From Dysgonamonadaceae bacterium (GTDB taxonomy: Bacteria > Bacteroidota > Bacteroidia > Bacteroidales > Azobacteroidaceae), in contig JAITTA010000273.1 in assembly GCA_031287395.1 (NCBI GenBank), forward strand, positions 1-6,672: 6,672 nucleotides of DNA, written 5' to 3'. How positions within the stretch are numbered: the stretch's first letter is position 1; each line of letters begins with the position of its first letter. The notes beneath the pieces are model-generated. The model did no database searches and was not told the origin of the DNA. It worked only from the letters and a program-made list of their open reading frames with translations. Of this stretch, positions 5,975 through 6,672 are shown piece by piece. The position numbers and the translations under genes are program-made.

Positions 5975-6672
5975 ATGGAAAAAAAAGACCTCCGGATAGT
6001 TTATATGGGAACTCCGGATTTTGCCGTTGAAAGCCTTCAGGTTTTGGTAGAAGGCGGATATCATGTTGTAGGAGTAATCACGATGCCGGATAAACCGGCA
6101 GGTAGGGGATTGAAATTACAATACTCTCCGGTCAAAGAATATGCTTTATCCCGGGGCTTGCCTTTGTTGCAACCTGAAAAATTGAAGGATCCGCAATTTA
6201 TAGCGGAATTACAGGCTTTGAAAGCCGATTTGCAGATTGTCGTCGCTTTCCGGATGCTTCCGGAAGTCGTATGGAATATGCCGCGTCTGGGGACCTTCAA
6301 TCTGCATGCCTCCTTGTTGCCTCAGTACCGGGGAGCGGCTCCTGTCAACTGGGCTGTTATCAATGGGGAGACGGAAACGGGAGTCACTACTTTTTTCCTG
6401 ACTCATAAAATCGATACCGGAAAAATGATTGAACAGGAAAAAATACCCATTGGTGATCATGATGATGCCGGAATTGTTCATGATCGCCTGATGTTAATCG
6501 GGGCAAAACTGGTAAAGAAAACCGTCGATAGGATATTAAACGGCAACTTGGATGCTGTTGATCAAGAAAGTATTTTGCGGGGAAAAGAACCGAAGCCGGC
6601 TCCTAAAATATTCAGGGAAACCTGTGAGATAAATTGGAACAACAGTACAAAACAGATTTATGATTTTATAAG
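5975..6672 (+). CDS. fmt: Methionyl-tRNA formyltransferase, 3' end cut by window
   Basis: Fmt transfers a formyl group from 10-formyl-tetrahydrofolate to Met-tRNAfMet in the cytoplasm, producing the initiator tRNA for bacterial translation. About 232 codons are present of a usual 310-320, covering the whole catalytic domain and the start of the C-terminal tRNA-binding domain. Seen in order: RIVYMGTPDFAV (7-18), DKPAGRG (39-45) in the region of the tRNA-contacting loop, VVAFRMLP (89-96), and FNLHASLLPQYRGAAP (108-123). The catalytic triad corresponding to E. coli Asn108, His110 and Asp146 is N109, H111 and D147 (in KIDTG). The FRMLP wording is, as I recall it, typical of Bacteroidales. The frame stays open to the window edge, so the break is only the boundary. 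It is the fourth gene of the tsaC operon. Confidence 0.96.
   Translation, partial: MEKKDLRIVYMGTPDFAVESLQVLVEGGYHVVGVITMPDKPAGRGLKLQYSPVKEYALSRGLPLLQPEKLKDPQFIAELQALKADLQIVVAFRMLPEVVWNMPRLGTFNLHASLLPQYRGAAPVNWAVINGETETGVTTFFLTHKIDTGKMIEQEKIPIGDHDDAGIVHDRLMLIGAKLVKKTVDRILNGNLDAVDQESILRGKEPKPAPKIFRETCEINWNNSTKQIYDFI

Noticed and set aside
1..6672. Mobile element, CRISPR, toxin-antitoxin or defence system
   Set aside because: No transposase, integrase, spaced direct repeats, terminal inverted repeats or defence-protein motifs are seen. All long frames are accounted for by known families.

Overview
The window looks like chromosomal housekeeping DNA from a member of the Bacteroidota, most likely the order Bacteroidales. 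Four things point there: RecJ, the TsaC/YrdC protein and Fmt read like the versions I know from Bacteroides and Parabacteroides (for example VVAFRMLP in Fmt and YPTDTIWGIGCDATNE in TsaC). Most start codons sit behind A/T-rich leaders instead of strong Shine-Dalgarno sites. A promoter-like TAnnTTTG box precedes tsaC. The tsaC, ClC and fmt genes also occur together in that order. The genus cannot be fixed from this window.

Layout: the left part (1-1862) lies on the minus strand. It holds a complete recJ, then about 110 bases with a tandem heptamer and a small hairpin, then at the extreme left edge what may be the first seven codons of another minus-strand gene (recQ is the guess from usual gene order). 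A 320-base A/T-rich divergent spacer (1863-2182) separates this from a plus-strand operon. That operon runs tsaC/yrdC, a membrane-bound initiating sugar-phosphate transferase, a CBS-domain ClC chloride channel or transporter, and fmt, which is cut by the right edge. The operon gaps are 7, 14 and 3 bases with no visible terminator, so co-transcription is likely.

How the genes fit: RecJ is a DNA repair exonuclease. TsaC starts the t6A modification of ANN-decoding tRNAs and Fmt formylates initiator Met-tRNA, so the first and last operon genes both serve translation, including initiator tRNA. The sugar transferase and the ClC protein are membrane proteins with no evident link to that job. The sugar transferase is the odd member, because such enzymes normally sit in capsule, exopolysaccharide or O-antigen clusters and no other glycan gene is visible here.

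I found no convincing undescribed system, mobile element, CRISPR array, tRNA or rRNA. The points most worth a second look are the residue pattern of the ClC protein (gating glutamate kept, internal proton glutamate replaced by valine), the stand-alone sugar transferase, and the heptamer-hairpin element downstream of recJ.
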